A stretch of 64,000 nucleotides of DNA from Talinum fruticosum. Its lineage: Eukaryota > Streptophyta > Magnoliopsida > Caryophyllales > Talinaceae. The DNA is taken from NCBI GenBank assembly GCA_021018815.1, contig JAITYX010000052.1:2470501-2534500 (forward strand), given 5' to 3'. The translations under genes and the position numbers were made by a program. Position 1 is the stretch's first letter, and each line of letters begins with the position of its first letter. Positions 11,254-24,123 of the stretch are shown piece after piece. The notes under the pieces were generated by a model. The model saw nothing but the letters and a program-made list of their open reading frames with translations. It ran no database searches and was not told where the DNA came from.

Positions 11254-12409
11254 GCACATTTAGGCTTCTCCCTAGCATCTTCTGCTCAGGTAAATGCATG
11301 GACCACTGCTTTGTCTGCAAGCCAAGTTAGGGAAATCGTTTTGTGGGACTGTGTTATTGATATGGTTGGACTCCATTCCGGTGAACTTTCCTCCAAGCTC
11401 TTCGCATATAAAGGGCTGTAGGTTTTAAAGTCGTCTCATGTGTGCATCGTATCTGCTTATTGCGCAATTTCAGCTATCGAATCTGAAAACCCTCTATTTG
11501 CGGTGGAATATTTGTTCGGACGATGAGTTTTTCCATAGTTTTTTAGCTGGCTGTCATGTCCTTAAGGAATTGTTCATCAGTTCAGGTCACTTCCAGATCA
11601 TAGAGATATGCAGCTAAACCTTGAACAAAATAACTATATTTAGTTTGGACCTAAGGGCTCCCGAACTGTCATTTGGAAGCTCCGAGTTTGAAACGAGTCT
11701 TTTTCGTTGGGTGAACCTGTCTTATAAGGGCAATCATCCTCACCTGAGGTTTTAAGAAGCGTCTCTAAGAAGAGTGCTTTTACGTTAAACTACTTCGGAA
11801 TAAGCTATACCTTTCTATCTCGTTATTAGTTATTGTCTAGTGAGTTCTCAATCATTATACTTCTAGTCATAATTGCTCCATCCCTAAATCTTTATTTCAG
11901 GGACCTCGAGAACTTGACTATCAAAGCCTAACACAGTTTGATAAACTGACGCGTTTGAGGCTGAAGGTTTTTCTTGATTACAAGTCGAAGTTTGTGCTTC
12001 TTGTGCTAATCACAGTCGTAACCTGCAAAGATTTGCCCTTGATTTTGTAAGTTCATTTCTTGACATTTTTCCCTCATATTTATCTCGCAATTATGTCTTG
12101 AAATCTTATTCTTGTTATCCTTTCTGCACAGGATCGCGATAATCTGGAGGAGCATGGTTGGACACTGCCAAACAGTGTGCCTCAATGTTTGTTATCATCC
12201 CCTAAAGTGTTTAAGCTACGCGCCTATGACCTACATAAATATGATGTGAAGATGGCGAAATACTGTTTAGAAAAAGGGATGATATTGCCGAAAATGAAAC
12301 TCAACGACTTCAAAACGGGTTCTGAAGGGGATCACAAGGCTATGCAGAAATTTTTGATGCCTCGCAGGGCATCAAGTGCTTGTAGAATAATATTCACTAC
12401 AGGATAATA

Positions 12410-13829
12410 AGCTCTCCAAGTTTTATGCCTCCTAAGGGAGACGCTTCAAAACATCTTTCTGAACAAAATAACACATACCAATCGAATAATTCACCTTGCT
12501 GAGATAGAGATATGCGTGTAATTAACGAGAAAGTGTAGGGGATGACCCGGCTAGACCTGCTTCATTCGCAATAACGCTAACAAATTTAAGCCTGATGATA
12601 TGCTTAGATAGGTACACTAGTAGGGGTGTTTCATTGTTTGCTTATGTTGTTGTTTTGTTAAATTTCGGTTCGATTTACTGGATTCTTGGTTCAAGTAAGT
12701 GCAAATTAGATAAACTAGTTAACCAAGGATCGGTTAAATGATTTTTCTTTAGCGACAAATCAGAAAATTCACTTGTAGTTTCCACTTCCATTTGTTCTAA
12801 TCTAAGCAGTGTCAAAGTTATACTAATAAAGGATAAATGTGGGATACTTAATTAGGTCATATATCAAAGGTAATCTTACTTGGGTTTAAAAGTCCATAAA
12901 AGATAGAAATTTTATGCCCAAATTTAAATTACAAGTTCACAACTCCCAATTTATCTGTACAATTTGCAAATAAATTATCACTTCTAAAATTCGAACCTGG
13001 TGAAAAGGTTATAAATATAAGGGTAGTGAATAGTTGTTTTCTTGCACCAAATAAAAATTTCTTAAAAAGTAATTTTGTCCAAAATATATTAAATTTTACT
13101 TATAAAATTCTTACTCTACAAGTAATTTAATTAAATTTATTCAAGTATGGTGCCCCATGCGTTGCACGAGCACTTCCATCCAACTAGTTTTTTTTTTTTT
13201 TTTTTTGGAGAGGTCCATCCAACTAGTATTAATATACTAACTAAATTAAAAACTTTAGAAAGCATTTCAACAAAGATAAAATGACTCTCTGCAAAACAAG
13301 AGCTCTTATTATAATATTAAAAATTTTGGAATATGTTTCACAAAAGACAATTACTGACTACTTTCTAATTTTTACTGATTTTCTCTGTCATTTTAGTAAA
13401 TGAGTTGTCTGTGTGCACTTATGCCCCCTCCCCCCCAAAAAAATTCTCTAGAGGTGCCTTCATACTATTTTTTTTTTTTGAAAAGTTTCATTTAGCATTA
13501 TCGATCTTTTGGTAAATATTTTTTTATCTTTAAATTTTTTAATTATTTTTATTTTTTGACGTTTTTATCTTATTATTATAAAATTTTAAATTATAAAAAT
13601 CTTTCTTTTTCTCACCTTTTTTCCTTATAAATCTTTCTGCTTATGAAAACCTGTTTTGAATGGTCCACTATTCTCATGAACTCCATGTTGCCTATTATTC
13701 GGCGTTTCTTCACTCACAACTAGTGATCTGTGTTCCTTTCTCTCTTCTCTCTCACAAAGTTTTAAATTAGCCATTTTGGTGAAATCCTAGCTACAAATTA
13801 TAGTCATTATAGCCATAAATAATAAATAC
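12410..13829. other. AT-rich intergenic stretch
   Basis: No gene is visible. From about 13140 it is homologous to the left segmental duplication copy. Homopolymer T-runs lie at 13188-13206 and 13470-13480 and a C-run near 13428. Confidence 0.5.
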
Positions 13830-14511
13830 TGTTAGGAAATGAGCGCCTAAAATGCGGAAGCATTTTGTAGGATGTATTAGATATTCAAAAGTAAACGGAC
13901 CAAATGCAAAGCAATTCGACAATGGACACAAGAAATTTTTACGTGGAAACCCCAAATAGGGAGAAAACCATGATTAACACAACAAACCGATACTACTATA
14001 ATAAGAGATTATAAGAAACGATCTCACCCCGATAACGTCCCACAAACCCGAGATTATCCAACCTTACTACTCTCTCCTTAAAATAGCAAACACAATTGGA
14101 TACCCAATTGACACTCACCAAAATCCCACAATTTGATTCTTTTGGATACTTGGATACTACTTGGATTCTAGATTATTACAAAAGTGAACAACCAACCCAT
14201 TAAATACACAAGTAGCTAACCCTTAGACTTGCACCGCAATTACAAGCAATTAACCCAGGCATTAAACACAAAAAAAACAACTAACGAAAAAGGGCAAGAA
14301 AATTAGCATACGAGAAGACCCACACATGGCACGGTCGTGCCAATAGGCACGGGCATGACTGTGCCCCTGTTCTGTCTAGAATTTCGGTTTTTGCTTTGCG
14401 TTCTTCCGTCCGTGCCAACATTATCAAGACTGTGCCCCCTTTTCGTGACCATGCCAACTTCATTGCTTGCAAACTCGAGCCCAACACATGATTTTGGGCC
14501 GTCTCCTAACA
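13830..14511 (-). mobile_element. Solo LTR of a copia-related element
   Basis: The sequence is bounded by perfect 8-bp inverted ends TGTTAGGA and TCCTAACA, with flanks AATAC and AATAT (4 of 5). Read on the minus strand, it shares 'ttgggctcg', 'gcaagca', 'gaagttggcatgg' and 'ttccacgtaaaaatttc' blocks with the LTRs at 5205 and 7353, so it belongs to the same wider family. No internal region is attached, hence a solo LTR. Small frames inside are not genes. Confidence 0.78.
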
Positions 14512-14600
14512 AATATAAGACTTATAAATGTTTGTTGCCACCAAAGTGAAAACCAGGGGATTTATGATGATTTGACACAAAGGTGAATGAAATTAAATGA

Positions 14601-14873
14601 TATTCCCTTCATTTAAGAATACTTATTGTTTTAATATTATGAGGAAATATCAAGAAAACACAAAATTTAAGATAAAAGTGGTGTTAAAAGATTAAGTTAT
14701 CCCAATATTTTATTGGAATATGAAAAAAACTTAATGAAAAATAGAGAAAAAAGTAGCTAATAAGGACATGATTGGTAAAATAGTTATTAATACATCGTGA
14801 AAATTGTAAACTAACAAATATTATGAAACAAAAACAGTTAATTAAAGTGATATATATTTTAAAATAAAGGATA
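14601..14873. mobile_element. Stowaway-like MITE
   Basis: The ends TATTCCCTTCATTT and, on the other strand, TATCCTTTATTTTAAAA are loosely inverted and TA-bounded, with AT-rich internal sequence resembling the neighbouring MITEs. Confidence 0.5.
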
Positions 14874-14902
14874 ATTCGAAAAATTAAAGTTGCATAAGAA
14901 TA

Positions 14903-15176
14903 TACTCCCTCGGTTTTAAAATATATGTCACTTTAACTAACTTTTCTCGTTTCATAATACTTGTCATTTTACAATTCCAATGACATGTTAATTATTAATT
15001 TACCAACTTTGTCCTTATTAATTATTTTGTTTCTCTTCTTTTTTTCATTGATTTTTTTCATTTTTAATAAAATATAGGGGCAACTTAGTCTTTTAATATA
15101 AAATTTGTCATGAATTATATTTTTTGATATTTTCGCATAATCTTAAAACAACATGTATTTTTAAATGGAGGTAGTA
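14903..15176. mobile_element. Stowaway MITE
   Basis: The left end TACTCCCTCGGTTTTAAAAT and the right end (other strand) TACCTCCATTTAAAAATAC form inverted termini of the CTCCCTCYGT class with TA target sites. Confidence 0.7.
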
Positions 15177-15470
15177 ATTTAGTAAGCAATTTTTTTAGAA
15201 TTAAATACATTTTTAGTGAGCATTGATGTATAATTTAGTAAGCAAATTAATCTCAAAAAGACGACATAATTTGCTGTGATCAAGACATGCATTTAATGTC
15301 TCATGTGATACCACTGCAAACCATGCAAAGTTCAATACGATATGGTTTTTAAATTGAATAATTACTGGGTGTGAACACTAAAATAGCAATGTACGTTTAG
15401 TGGGATTACTCGCTAATATTGGGAACAAAAAAGGAGAAAGGAATCAGAAATCACGTGATCAATAAAAATA

Positions 15471-15692
15471 TACCCCCTTCATTTTTACATTATATATTAC
15501 ATGTTTCAATTAATTTTTTTATTTTATAATATTTTTTATTTTATAATTTTAATTATATATATTAATAATTAATTTATTAATAATTTTTTTATTTTTAATA
15601 AAATTTTAATCTCTTAATAGAAATTTTGATTTATAATTATTAATGTTTATTTACAATATAAATATGACAAATATTATAAAACGGAAAGAGTA
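15471..15692. mobile_element. Stowaway-like MITE
   Basis: The left end TACCCCCTTCATTTTTAC and right end (other strand) TACTCTTTCCGTTTTATAAT are imperfect inverted termini bounded by TA; the internal sequence is very AT-rich. Confidence 0.6.
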
Positions 15693-15824
15693 TATTGATA
15701 TGAATCTTTTTAAAGTGTTTTTATGTAGTTAGACGGGTTTATAAATGGGGATCTCCCTTGCCCCTTTGATTCACTTCACAAAGACAAACTTAAATAAAAG
15801 CCTAACTAATAACCCCTGAAACAA

Positions 15825-16456
15825 ATGGCAAACAACGTCCTGCTCCTCGCTGCAATCAGCCTCCTCGTGTTGCTGTCCATATCTCCGACTACAACCACCG
15901 GGGAAGTGGTTGTAGATGATTGGGGAAGCCGGTGATAGCGGGGGAGAATACTACATCAAACCACAGGGACGGAAATTCGTGATGGACCCCATGGCGGGAT
16001 AACAACGTTCCGGGATCCCGCACTGGGACAGACTCCTTGCCCTCTATACGCCGTGGAGTCCATAAAAAATACGACTACGGTAGGGCGGTGAAGCTCATCC
16101 CGTCCTCAACCGGACAAGAGTACATCCATCTCTCATCGGACATCCAAATCGACTCCGGATTCAGTGGCGAGTGCAACGACGACGGGATCTGGAGGGTGTA
16201 CTGGGACCCCAGTAAGGGGGCTAGAGTCATCGCATCTGGGGCTTCTTTTATACCGCGCATCTACTTCCAGATAACCAGGAGTGATTCTGAAGCTAATTAC
16301 ATTTACAAGATCGCCCATCGTCCTACTAATACTTACTTAGGTGCTTAACACGATAGGCCTGGTTTTATGGTGGTGAATCTTCTTGGAAGGGACGAATACG
16401 CCAGTTTCGACGTTATCTTCGTCAATAAAAACTATACCAAGCAAGCTGCTGTCTGA
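15825..16456 (+). pseudogene. Kunitz-type (STI/miraculin-like) proteinase inhibitor pseudogene
   Basis: The first ATG gives a typical signal peptide (MANNVLLLAAISLLVLLS, then ISPTTTTGEVVVDD). Family members are secreted or vacuolar serine-proteinase inhibitors of the beta-trefoil type. The frame then breaks within a G-run near 15921 and again near 15943 and 15999. A longer open part (about 16060-16345) has Kunitz-like blocks AVKLIPSSTGQEYIHLSSD, GECNDDGIWRVYW and YFQITRSDSEANYIYKIAH. A TAA at 16346-16348 is followed in the same frame by a plausible C-terminus (VVNLLGRDEYASFDVIF) ending at 16456. With at least three frameshifts and one stop it is not functional. A TATA-like element lies near 15740. 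Confidence 0.82.
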
Positions 16457-16499
16457 TTCTGGCTGAGCTTTAACTTTTGCCAACTTATTTGCTAGTTAT

Positions 16500-17330
16500 T
16501 AGCCACGAATAAAATGTACTCTTCTTCTTCTTCTTCTTCTTTTCGTACGTACGAGTTAATATCAATTACGCATTTCGCTCTCAATCATATAGTACCTACG
16601 TACGTACGTTGCTTATTTTAAAAATGAATATCTTCTTTGGTTATCCATCTATATTTACCGTCATACCAATATATCATATATCATATCATATTATAACATA
16701 TAGTTGCATTTACCTATCTATGTTTTTAGTTATTCTGTCCATAATTATTGCATTCTTATTGTGCTTTATATAAACTCATTCTATACATTTAATCTTGATT
16801 AGTGACATTATTAAACTTTTTTAACTTTTAATTTTTTTGAGTTAAATTTTTAATACCATGAGCTTAACATCGCGCATACTTCAGTCCAAAAATGACCATG
16901 TTGTCCTTTTAACATTATTTGGACTTGTTTCCTTTTCTTTTCTTTTTTTATGAGATAATATCTACTGTATATTTAGTTTGAATTAATCTCAACCTTCTAT
17001 TATTATTTATTATTAAATAAGTTAAAAAATATTTTAAAAATTAAATAAAATATTTTAAAATTTAACTACAACAATTAAATGTGATTGTGTTTGGTATTAT
17101 TTAGTAACTCACCACTAAAAAACTAAAAGTATGATAAAAAGAAACTAAAAGTAATAAAATTAAAACAAAAAGACAAACCAAGCCCAATCCCCCCACCGCT
17201 TGAACATTTCATATATTTGGTCCAATTGTACTCAGATTTTCATCCATCAAATACTTTCCCTTGCAAGAATTGATCAGGACCGTCGATTGCTTTCTCAATG
17301 GTCCCTCGACCCGCCGGATTTAGGGTTTTA
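16500..17330. other. Intergenic, AT-rich
   Basis: A short (CTT)n tract at 16521-16540 and 'gtacgtacg' repeats near 16545 and 16600 follow the Kunitz relic. The stretch 16660-16815 matches the 3' flank of the left duplication copy. No coding sequence is seen. Confidence 0.5.
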
Positions 17331-17924
17331 ACCCACGCTTAGACCTGGTAAAACCGATCCGAACAACCCGAAACCCAAACCGAACCGACATCCAAAACAG
17401 TTGAACCGATTTTGACCCGAAAATCGAAATGAAACGACCCAAAATGTAATGAACCCGATTCAGACCTGAACCGAAATGACCCGATCCGAAACGAAACCGA
17501 CCGAAAACGAAATCGATCCGAAATATAATTGACCCGATTACAATCCGAACCGAATCAGACCCAAACTCGAATAAAAGTGACCCAAACCCTACCCGACCCG
17601 AATTTGAATTTGACACAACACACATTTTTTTGGTAAGTCTCTCGGGATGGACTTTTATGCTTGTAATGGTACAAACAATTTTGATCGACCTCAAATCTTA
17701 TTCAAGCAAATCCATACCAAGGGATGGTGGTGGACCTAATAATATTGTATTGTACATTATTCTTATAAATTATAATCACTCGTTCCAAATTTTGAACAAG
17801 CATTAATTAGGTGAAACTAGTGCAATGATGCCACCTATGAACATGATTTTTGTGCAACACTAAGGACTTTTGAAAATTACAAAATCAAATAAGATATCAA
17901 TTCTCATTTCGATTGTGACAAACA

Positions 17925-18032
17925 TGGTCATCTCCATAAACAACACCAACAAGCAACACACACAACACAACAAATCAAATACGGTCATCTCCATAAACAA
18001 CACCAACGACAACACGCACAACACAACAAATC
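17925..18032. repeat. Two-copy tandem repeat inside the hAT element
   Basis: The unit begins ggtcatctccataaacaaca at 17925 and recurs at 17983 with a few substitutions; each copy is about 55 bases and rich in CAACA. Confidence 0.85.
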
Positions 18033-18689
18033 TATACAAAAGTACTAGAGTATAACATAATAACACGATTATCTAATAAAAATTACACAAACTCATAATA
18101 GTATTTAATTAGTTTTTACATATAAAAGATTACTACTTAGAGAGTTAGTTGTGCAATAAATTGATCATTTTTCTTCATTCTTCTTATCTGCATCAATGGA
18201 GCAAAGCAAACGGCTCATTTCGCTTCAAAAACCTGTAATTTATTACAAATCAAATAAGATATAAATAGTGAACTCAGCAACTTCGCAATATTAAAGGAAC
18301 AAATGAACAATAGCAAATCAACTCAAACAAAAAGCATGAATAATAGTAAGAGTTACATATTAATTTCATTAGCAATCATATTTTGAAGGAAGTGTACTGT
18401 CTTAGGCTACTAAGCATTCATCCAATCCACATAAGAGCCGAGTAAATTCTTCTTCATCATTGGCTAAAGTTCAAACCATCAAACAATAACTCATATATTA
18501 ATAAAAATAGGGACAAAAGCATATTAGTTAGGAAAAATATAAATAGAAGGAAAAATAAAGCAAAACAGTTACAACCAAAACCATATAATCAACTTCAAGT
18601 AGTTATCAAAGCTTCCAAATTTTCAGGAATGAAAGAACTTTTCCATTTGTTTCAAAATTCTACCACCAATGCTAAAGGTTGATTACTGA

Positions 18690-20621
18690 AGCAACCGTAG
18701 TAAGTGGCGCACTCAATATATCACTAGCTATAAGAGAGAGTTCTTTATACTTTTCAGAATTTTCTTTCCAAAAAGATAAAACATTCAACTCTCTTTTGCG
18801 CTCTATCTTAGGATCTTCCAAATATATATCAAGCATTGTCTTTTGACTGGTGTAAGAATCACCACCAAATTCCTCATTATCGAAATCCTACAAAATTACA
18901 ATTAGTAACATGATTATATCTTTAATAATCACTTAAAATAAATTATGTTAACGTATAAGGTAAATAATAAAAATATATACATCTAAATAGTTGCAGTTTT
19001 GCTTACGAGGTGGAGATTTCAAACTTTGGGAAACGCCGGTTGAAGATAGTGTTGATGCCATATTAGATGAAGAACTAGTACAATTGGTGTACTCTCTAAG
19101 AAGAACTTCTAACTTAGCAATCACTTAATTCACCTTAAAAGTTGCAACTTCTTGACTTCCATACAACTTTTTGTAACAATATTTCAAAAGCACTTTTTGC
19201 ATCGGAGATCAAGAAGTGTAGCAAAAGAAAACAACAAAGTATATTCACTCCGATACTTGTCAAACTTTGCCTTCATATTTCGCACCATGTGTTTAATCAC
19301 TTCATCCCTACTTTCAGATTGCTCTTTTAGGAACATGTCTATCTTCCATACATTTTCAAAGTACAATTTGCCGTCGGATACTCGACTATCGGAGAACATT
19401 TCAATAATTTCACAAAAAGGACCAAGAAGTTCATGAATTCTTTCAACTCTTTCCTATTCATCATCCGAAGGAAAACTCGTATAAGAAGAATCGAGTGAGG
19501 TAAAAGTGCTTAAAAGCTTTGCTATAGATAAGTACTCTATCAAGCATAAAGTATGTCGAATTCCATCTAGTAGGAACATCTAACCATAAGGCTTTGGTTT
19601 CCTTAATCTCACCTCGTTCCACACAAGCCTTAAAATGCAATTTTCTACTCTCCGATCCTTTGATATACTTTACAGTTTGTCTAATCTTAACCACACAATC
19701 ATCAATTGCCTTCAAACCATCTTTCACAATAAGATTTCAAATATGTGCTGCACATCGAACATGAAAATATTCCTCAGTACTCAAAAAAGACCCCTTGTCG
19801 GAAAGCTTCAATTTCAAATCATCTTGCATTCTATCATTACTAGATGTATTGTCTAAAGTTAAGGAAAAGACCTTATGCTCAATGCCCCAATCTACTAGCA
19901 AATGAAACATAATCTCACACAAAACAGGGCTCGTATGGGGTGGTTCCACGTGACGAAAATTTAAAACTTTACTATGCAACTTCCAATTAGAATCCACATA
20001 ATGAGCGAGTCAAACACAAATAACCCTCGGTTTGACAAGAAGTCCATAAACCAAAAGTTAAAGAAATTCACCCGGAAGTGAAAGCAAAGTATCTTTTTGT
20101 TTCTTCTTTAAATGAGCATGCAATTTCGGACAATCCGCTTTTGCGGTATTCCTAGTTATAGTTACAACTTTGTTGTTCGGATATGCATGAATTTCCCTAT
20201 TTCCTTGGTGCTCAACCCATGAAAAACTATAGCCATGCCTTATGCTTGCCTTAGCTACCAATTTACGATAAACTTGTTGATCAAACCCGATAGATTGGTC
20301 GGAAGCCGCTTAGGCAACCTTTGCTTCTAGATATGGTTTGCACTTGTCAAGATACTTCTTCATGTTGCTAGTTCCATACCTTGAGTCTGCTAAAAAGTCT
20401 TTGATTCGCAACGTCTACAAGTTGCTCGCTTCTTCCTATCTGTAGATGCGGATGCAGGTATTACCACATACTCTAGCCATACTTGCACTTCTAGGTTCAT
20501 CAACATTAGTAATTGTGGAAGTATGCACGCTGCCTTGATTATTTGACTCCTCGTTCAAGTCAATATGAACATCAATTGGATTGTCATCATATGTCAAAGA
20601 AAAGTCCACCATCTTCACCAT
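18690..20621 (-). pseudogene. hAT transposase (RICESLEEPER-like) pseudogene
   Basis: Read on the minus strand: an acidic start (MVKMVDFSLTYDDNPIDV, 20621), a BED-type zinc finger in pieces (KKRATCRRCESKTF, then SRYGTSNMKKYLDKCK, 20440-20350), a catalytic-domain block with MFHLLVDWGIEHKVFSLTLD (about 19900) and RCAAHI (about 19745), LWLDVPTRWNSTYFML (about 19600), a DUF4413-like segment (WKIDMFLKEQSESRD, about 19350) and the hAT dimerisation motif (LDIYLEDPKIER, LSFWKENSEKYKELSLIASD, 18840-18720). The order is the canonical hAT order. Frameshifts and stops separate the blocks (for example after RCAAHI and after IRIYR). It is dead but well preserved. Confidence 0.87.
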
Positions 20622-20639
20622 CTAATTCCATAACTCCCT

Positions 20640-23220
20640 ATGAGCTGTGCAATAATAAGTTTAACAAAAATAAGAAATCAAAATTACTAATGCTATTGCA
20701 ACAATATAGTTTGTTCATAAAACTAATATCCACATATAATATGGTACATTCCAAACGCTCTTTCAAGGGAGGCGGGCCCCGGAGGGAGAAATGGAGAATA
20801 GTATATATCATCGGCACTAAGCAAAATTTCAAAGGAATTTCACTCAAAACATTTGCTCTCCACAGTTTCTCATATTTTGAAACCCAAATGTGATAGAAAT
20901 ATCGGTAGTTGTGTCAAGAACATCTTTTTCTACTCCATGAAAAACCAAAAAATCATTCAAAAATTGGTCATACTCATACATTCAAGATTTCATAGGTAAG
21001 ATAACAAGAAATGGCTCTATCCATAATATGCTATCCATTTACGGTTAAATATGACATAAACATTAGAATGAAATCAGCATACATCAAAATGAAACCCAAA
21101 TGTGATAGAAATATCGGTAGTTGTGTCATGAAATCAGCTAAATATGACATAAAAATCTGAGGATGACATTAATAGAAAATTTACCAGTCATATTACAATT
21201 TACACAAACACCCAATTAAATCAAATCAAAGACCGAGTATTTGAATTCGGCATTTAAGAAAACACCCACTTATTTACTCATCCAAACCGGACCGAGACTC
21301 TAGAACAAATCAAACCAAAATTAAGCTATACAGGTATACATCAAAATGAAATCAGCATTAGCCAATTTGAAGGAAATTACCAATAAATCAATCAAAACAT
21401 GAAATTACCATAACATTCAAATCGGTAAACCCTTGGAAACCTGACCTTGTAAATTGGCTGAATCAATCACAAAGGCGGTCGACCGGAAACAACCGAGTCA
21501 TGAACGCCGAAACCGATGACGGATATTGAAGTTGCTTGGAGAGCCGAGAGAGAGAGAGAGTGAGAGAAAGAGAGGGTCGAGGAAAAATGGTGCTTGGAGG
21601 AGACGACCAGTCGACGAGAGACCGGAGAGAGAGAGTCGAGCTTAACGGCACCGCAGAGCCAAGCCAACCAGTGAGAAAGAAAGACTTAGGTTTGTTTTTT
21701 TATTTTTTATTTTTGTTCCTTTTTTGACAACTAAATCTAAATCTAAAAGTCTAAAATAAGAGAGAGAGCTTTCCCTCCAAAATCTAATTGTAATTTGTGA
21801 CAAAAAATTTAATTTTTAATAGAGTAGAGTAGAGATGAAAATCCTAATTTTTGTTAAACAAATAAGAGGAAAAAATAAAAGCTTAAAATTTTTATATTAT
21901 AAGTTTATAAGATATTATTAACAGAATTTAATTTAATTTAATGAATACGTTTAGAGAATTTACATTAAAAAATAAGTTATTATTTTGTTCATAAAAATGA
22001 AGGTAAAATATATAATTTAAAGAATACTAAAATGTGTAAATATATATGTAATTTAAAGAATAATGAAATACGTGTAAATATATAAATAATTTAAAAAACA
22101 ATGAAATATGTGTACGATATGTAATTTAATTTGTATAAATAAGTTCAATTCAAATTGTATTAGTTTTCACGTTGATTTAGCAAGTTTATTTGGGATTATC
22201 AACTCAAACTTATCTAAGTCGGGTCCGTTTAACGTTAAATATAGTCATTACATGAATAAGTTAAGTACTTAACTAATATCGATGAGACTTGGTTTAGTAA
22301 ATTAGTAGTCATTACCATGTCTCGGTATCTCGCAACTTCGTTTTTATTAATTTGTACTAGTTTGAATTTGACCAAATTGATATTAAATTTAACTCTAGAT
22401 TAATGTTCAAATTAGTTCAATTAATTGGTTGGAAAATTATAATACAAGATGATATTCGTAAGTCGAGTACTTCGAGTTAAGCAATAACCGATTGATTGAT
22501 TGACTAGATATTCTTCTTAGTTGGTTATTATGACTAGTGGCACCTAGTGGCCGATGAATATTCAATTTTCATTTTGATTTAGCAAGATCATTTTAGATTG
22601 TATCGACTTGAACTTATCTAAGTTATCCTGACATTATCTTTATAAATTTAACATCAAATATAATCATTATAGAAATTCAAACTGTTGCCATTTAGTCTAT
22701 TAGTATTGTTATTATGTCGGTATCTTGCAATTTTGATTTTATTAATCTATGTAATCTGTAAATAAGTTCGGTTGAAATTGTACTAGTTCGAATTTGACCA
22801 AATCGACTTGGCGTCGTATGAAATTCGAGTGTCAAATTATGGTTCATATTATTTCAATTCATTCATTACAAATTCATCGAGTAAATTTAGTTAATCTTAA
22901 CTCTTATATCTATCGGATCGTTGTTGTCTTGCAATTTCGTTTTTATACTTATCAATAAGTTTGAGATGGATTATACATATATGACATATTGAAATATTAA
23001 CTCGATTTATCTTGTTTTAAATTTAGAGCCAAATATTCAAATTTTGCTTGTTACACTTATAAGCTATATCTCTTAAAAGTTACTAGTATTTTTTCTAATA
23101 AACAACGTTCCGTTTTTAATTTGTACAAAAACAAACGTGTAAAATAAAAAAAACTAATATTAATAATAAATTAACTTTATAAAATTGTATTTTTTCAACT
23201 CAAAAAGGTTTTGTAAAAAA
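20640..23220. other. Non-coding interior of the hAT element
   Basis: This is the region upstream of the transposase relic. A GA-rich tract with short overlapping frames lies at 21530-21660 and may be the old leader. From 21.8 to 23.2 kb it is AT-rich with no recognisable coding sequence. Confidence 0.5.
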
Positions 23221-24003
23221 TTTGACACAACAAGACCGAATATCAACCCGGCCCAAAAGTGACCCGACCCCGATTTTAACCCTATCCAAAGTTAACTCGA
23301 AATCATACTCGAAACTCACCCAAATTGACATTGACCTAACCCAAACCGAAACCGACTCGAATTAATTTCACCCTAAGTTGACTCGATCCGAAATTAACCC
23401 AAACCGAACCGGAACCGAACGAACCCGAATGAGATTGACTCGAATTTGAACCGAACCGAAGTTGACCCAAACCGAAACCGAACGAATCCGAGTGAGATTG
23501 ACCCAAGTTGACTTGAATCGAAGTTGACCTGAGTCGGAAAACCGAACTAGACCCGAACAAGATCAACCCGAAGTTAACCCTAACCGAACTAACCCGAACC
23601 GAATGACCCGATTGCTAGGTATACCCACACTCCATCTTCACGATGATCTGTGTGCTCATGATGAATATATAATCATCGAAAATTGTAAACATAGCCGGAA
23701 TTAATGGAGAGCCGGCATGTTCGGAAAACATTGGGGGGGATGAAGAACAATAAGGGAATGAGTTTGGTTTTTTCTTTTAATTCAATCTTTTTTATTATGG
23801 TAATTAATGAATAGTAAAGAACCAAACATTGCCTTACTAATTAGTTTTTGGTAAATTTAAAAATATTTTTTAAAATTTTAAAAAATTAATTTTAACTTTA
23901 ATTAAACATATAAAATAAATAATGAAGATTTAACAAAGACACTTTTATTGTTATGATTCACTCTATTATAATGATTGTCATATAGTGACAATCACTATAA
24001 CTT

Positions 24004-24041
<38 letters not shown>
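24004..24041. repeat. (CA)n(TA)n microsatellite
   Basis: About ten CA units pass directly into about nine TA units. Confidence 0.97.
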
Positions 24042-24123
24042 ATAAAAGTATTCACTCATGGTGTTAAATAGGCCTTCATCAAAGTCTATTTAACAAAATG
24101 CAACTGACATTATGTTGTAGAGC

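Larger units (their letters stand above)
10024..12407 (+). pseudogene. F-box/LRR/FBD pseudogene (unit A), split by an LTR-like insertion
   Basis: The start MKGARCQRMRNDKSAR is followed by a good F-box (MDRIKKLPDPLLLYIFSFL ... LSKRWMSLW). A frameshift produces a stop at 10273-10275, although the other frame continues (LNVNRVLLNCVLHM). Coding homology stops at 10327 and resumes at 11254. The second part reads AWTTALSASQVREIVLWDC and then decays. Exon 2 lies near 11900-12043 (DNLEELD-type sequence with stops) and the FBD exon at 12132-12407 is open (VPQCLLSSPKVFKLRAYDL ... MPRRASSACRIIF). It is clearly non-functional; in family members the F-box recruits substrates to SCF ubiquitin ligases. Confidence 0.85.
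13140..16890 (+). repeat. Segmental duplication, right copy
   Basis: This is the direct-orientation partner of 4870-9420, about 8 kb away. It contains the longer Kunitz pseudogene. It carries the solo LTR at 13830-14511 and several Stowaway-like MITEs. Confidence 0.75.
17339..23622 (-). mobile_element. Large degenerate hAT transposon
   Basis: The left terminus is TTAGACCTGGTAAAACCG and the right terminus, read inward on the minus strand, is ATACCTAGCAATCGGGTC. They form imperfect inverted repeats of the plant hAT type. They are flanked by 8-bp target duplications ACCCACGC (17331-17338) and ACCCACAC (23623-23630), a 7-of-8 match. Both subterminal regions (17345-17600 and 23220-23620) are packed with degenerate CCGAACCGACCCGAA motifs, as expected of transposase-binding arrays. 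Between them, on the minus strand, lies a hAT transposase relic. The length of 6.3 kb is long for hAT, and the AT-rich part (21.8-23.2 kb) may include later insertions. Confidence 0.8.

Noticed and set aside
17320..17694. A 124-codon minus-strand frame, and a similar one at 23336-23566
   Set aside because: Both translate the repetitive subterminal motifs of the hAT element.
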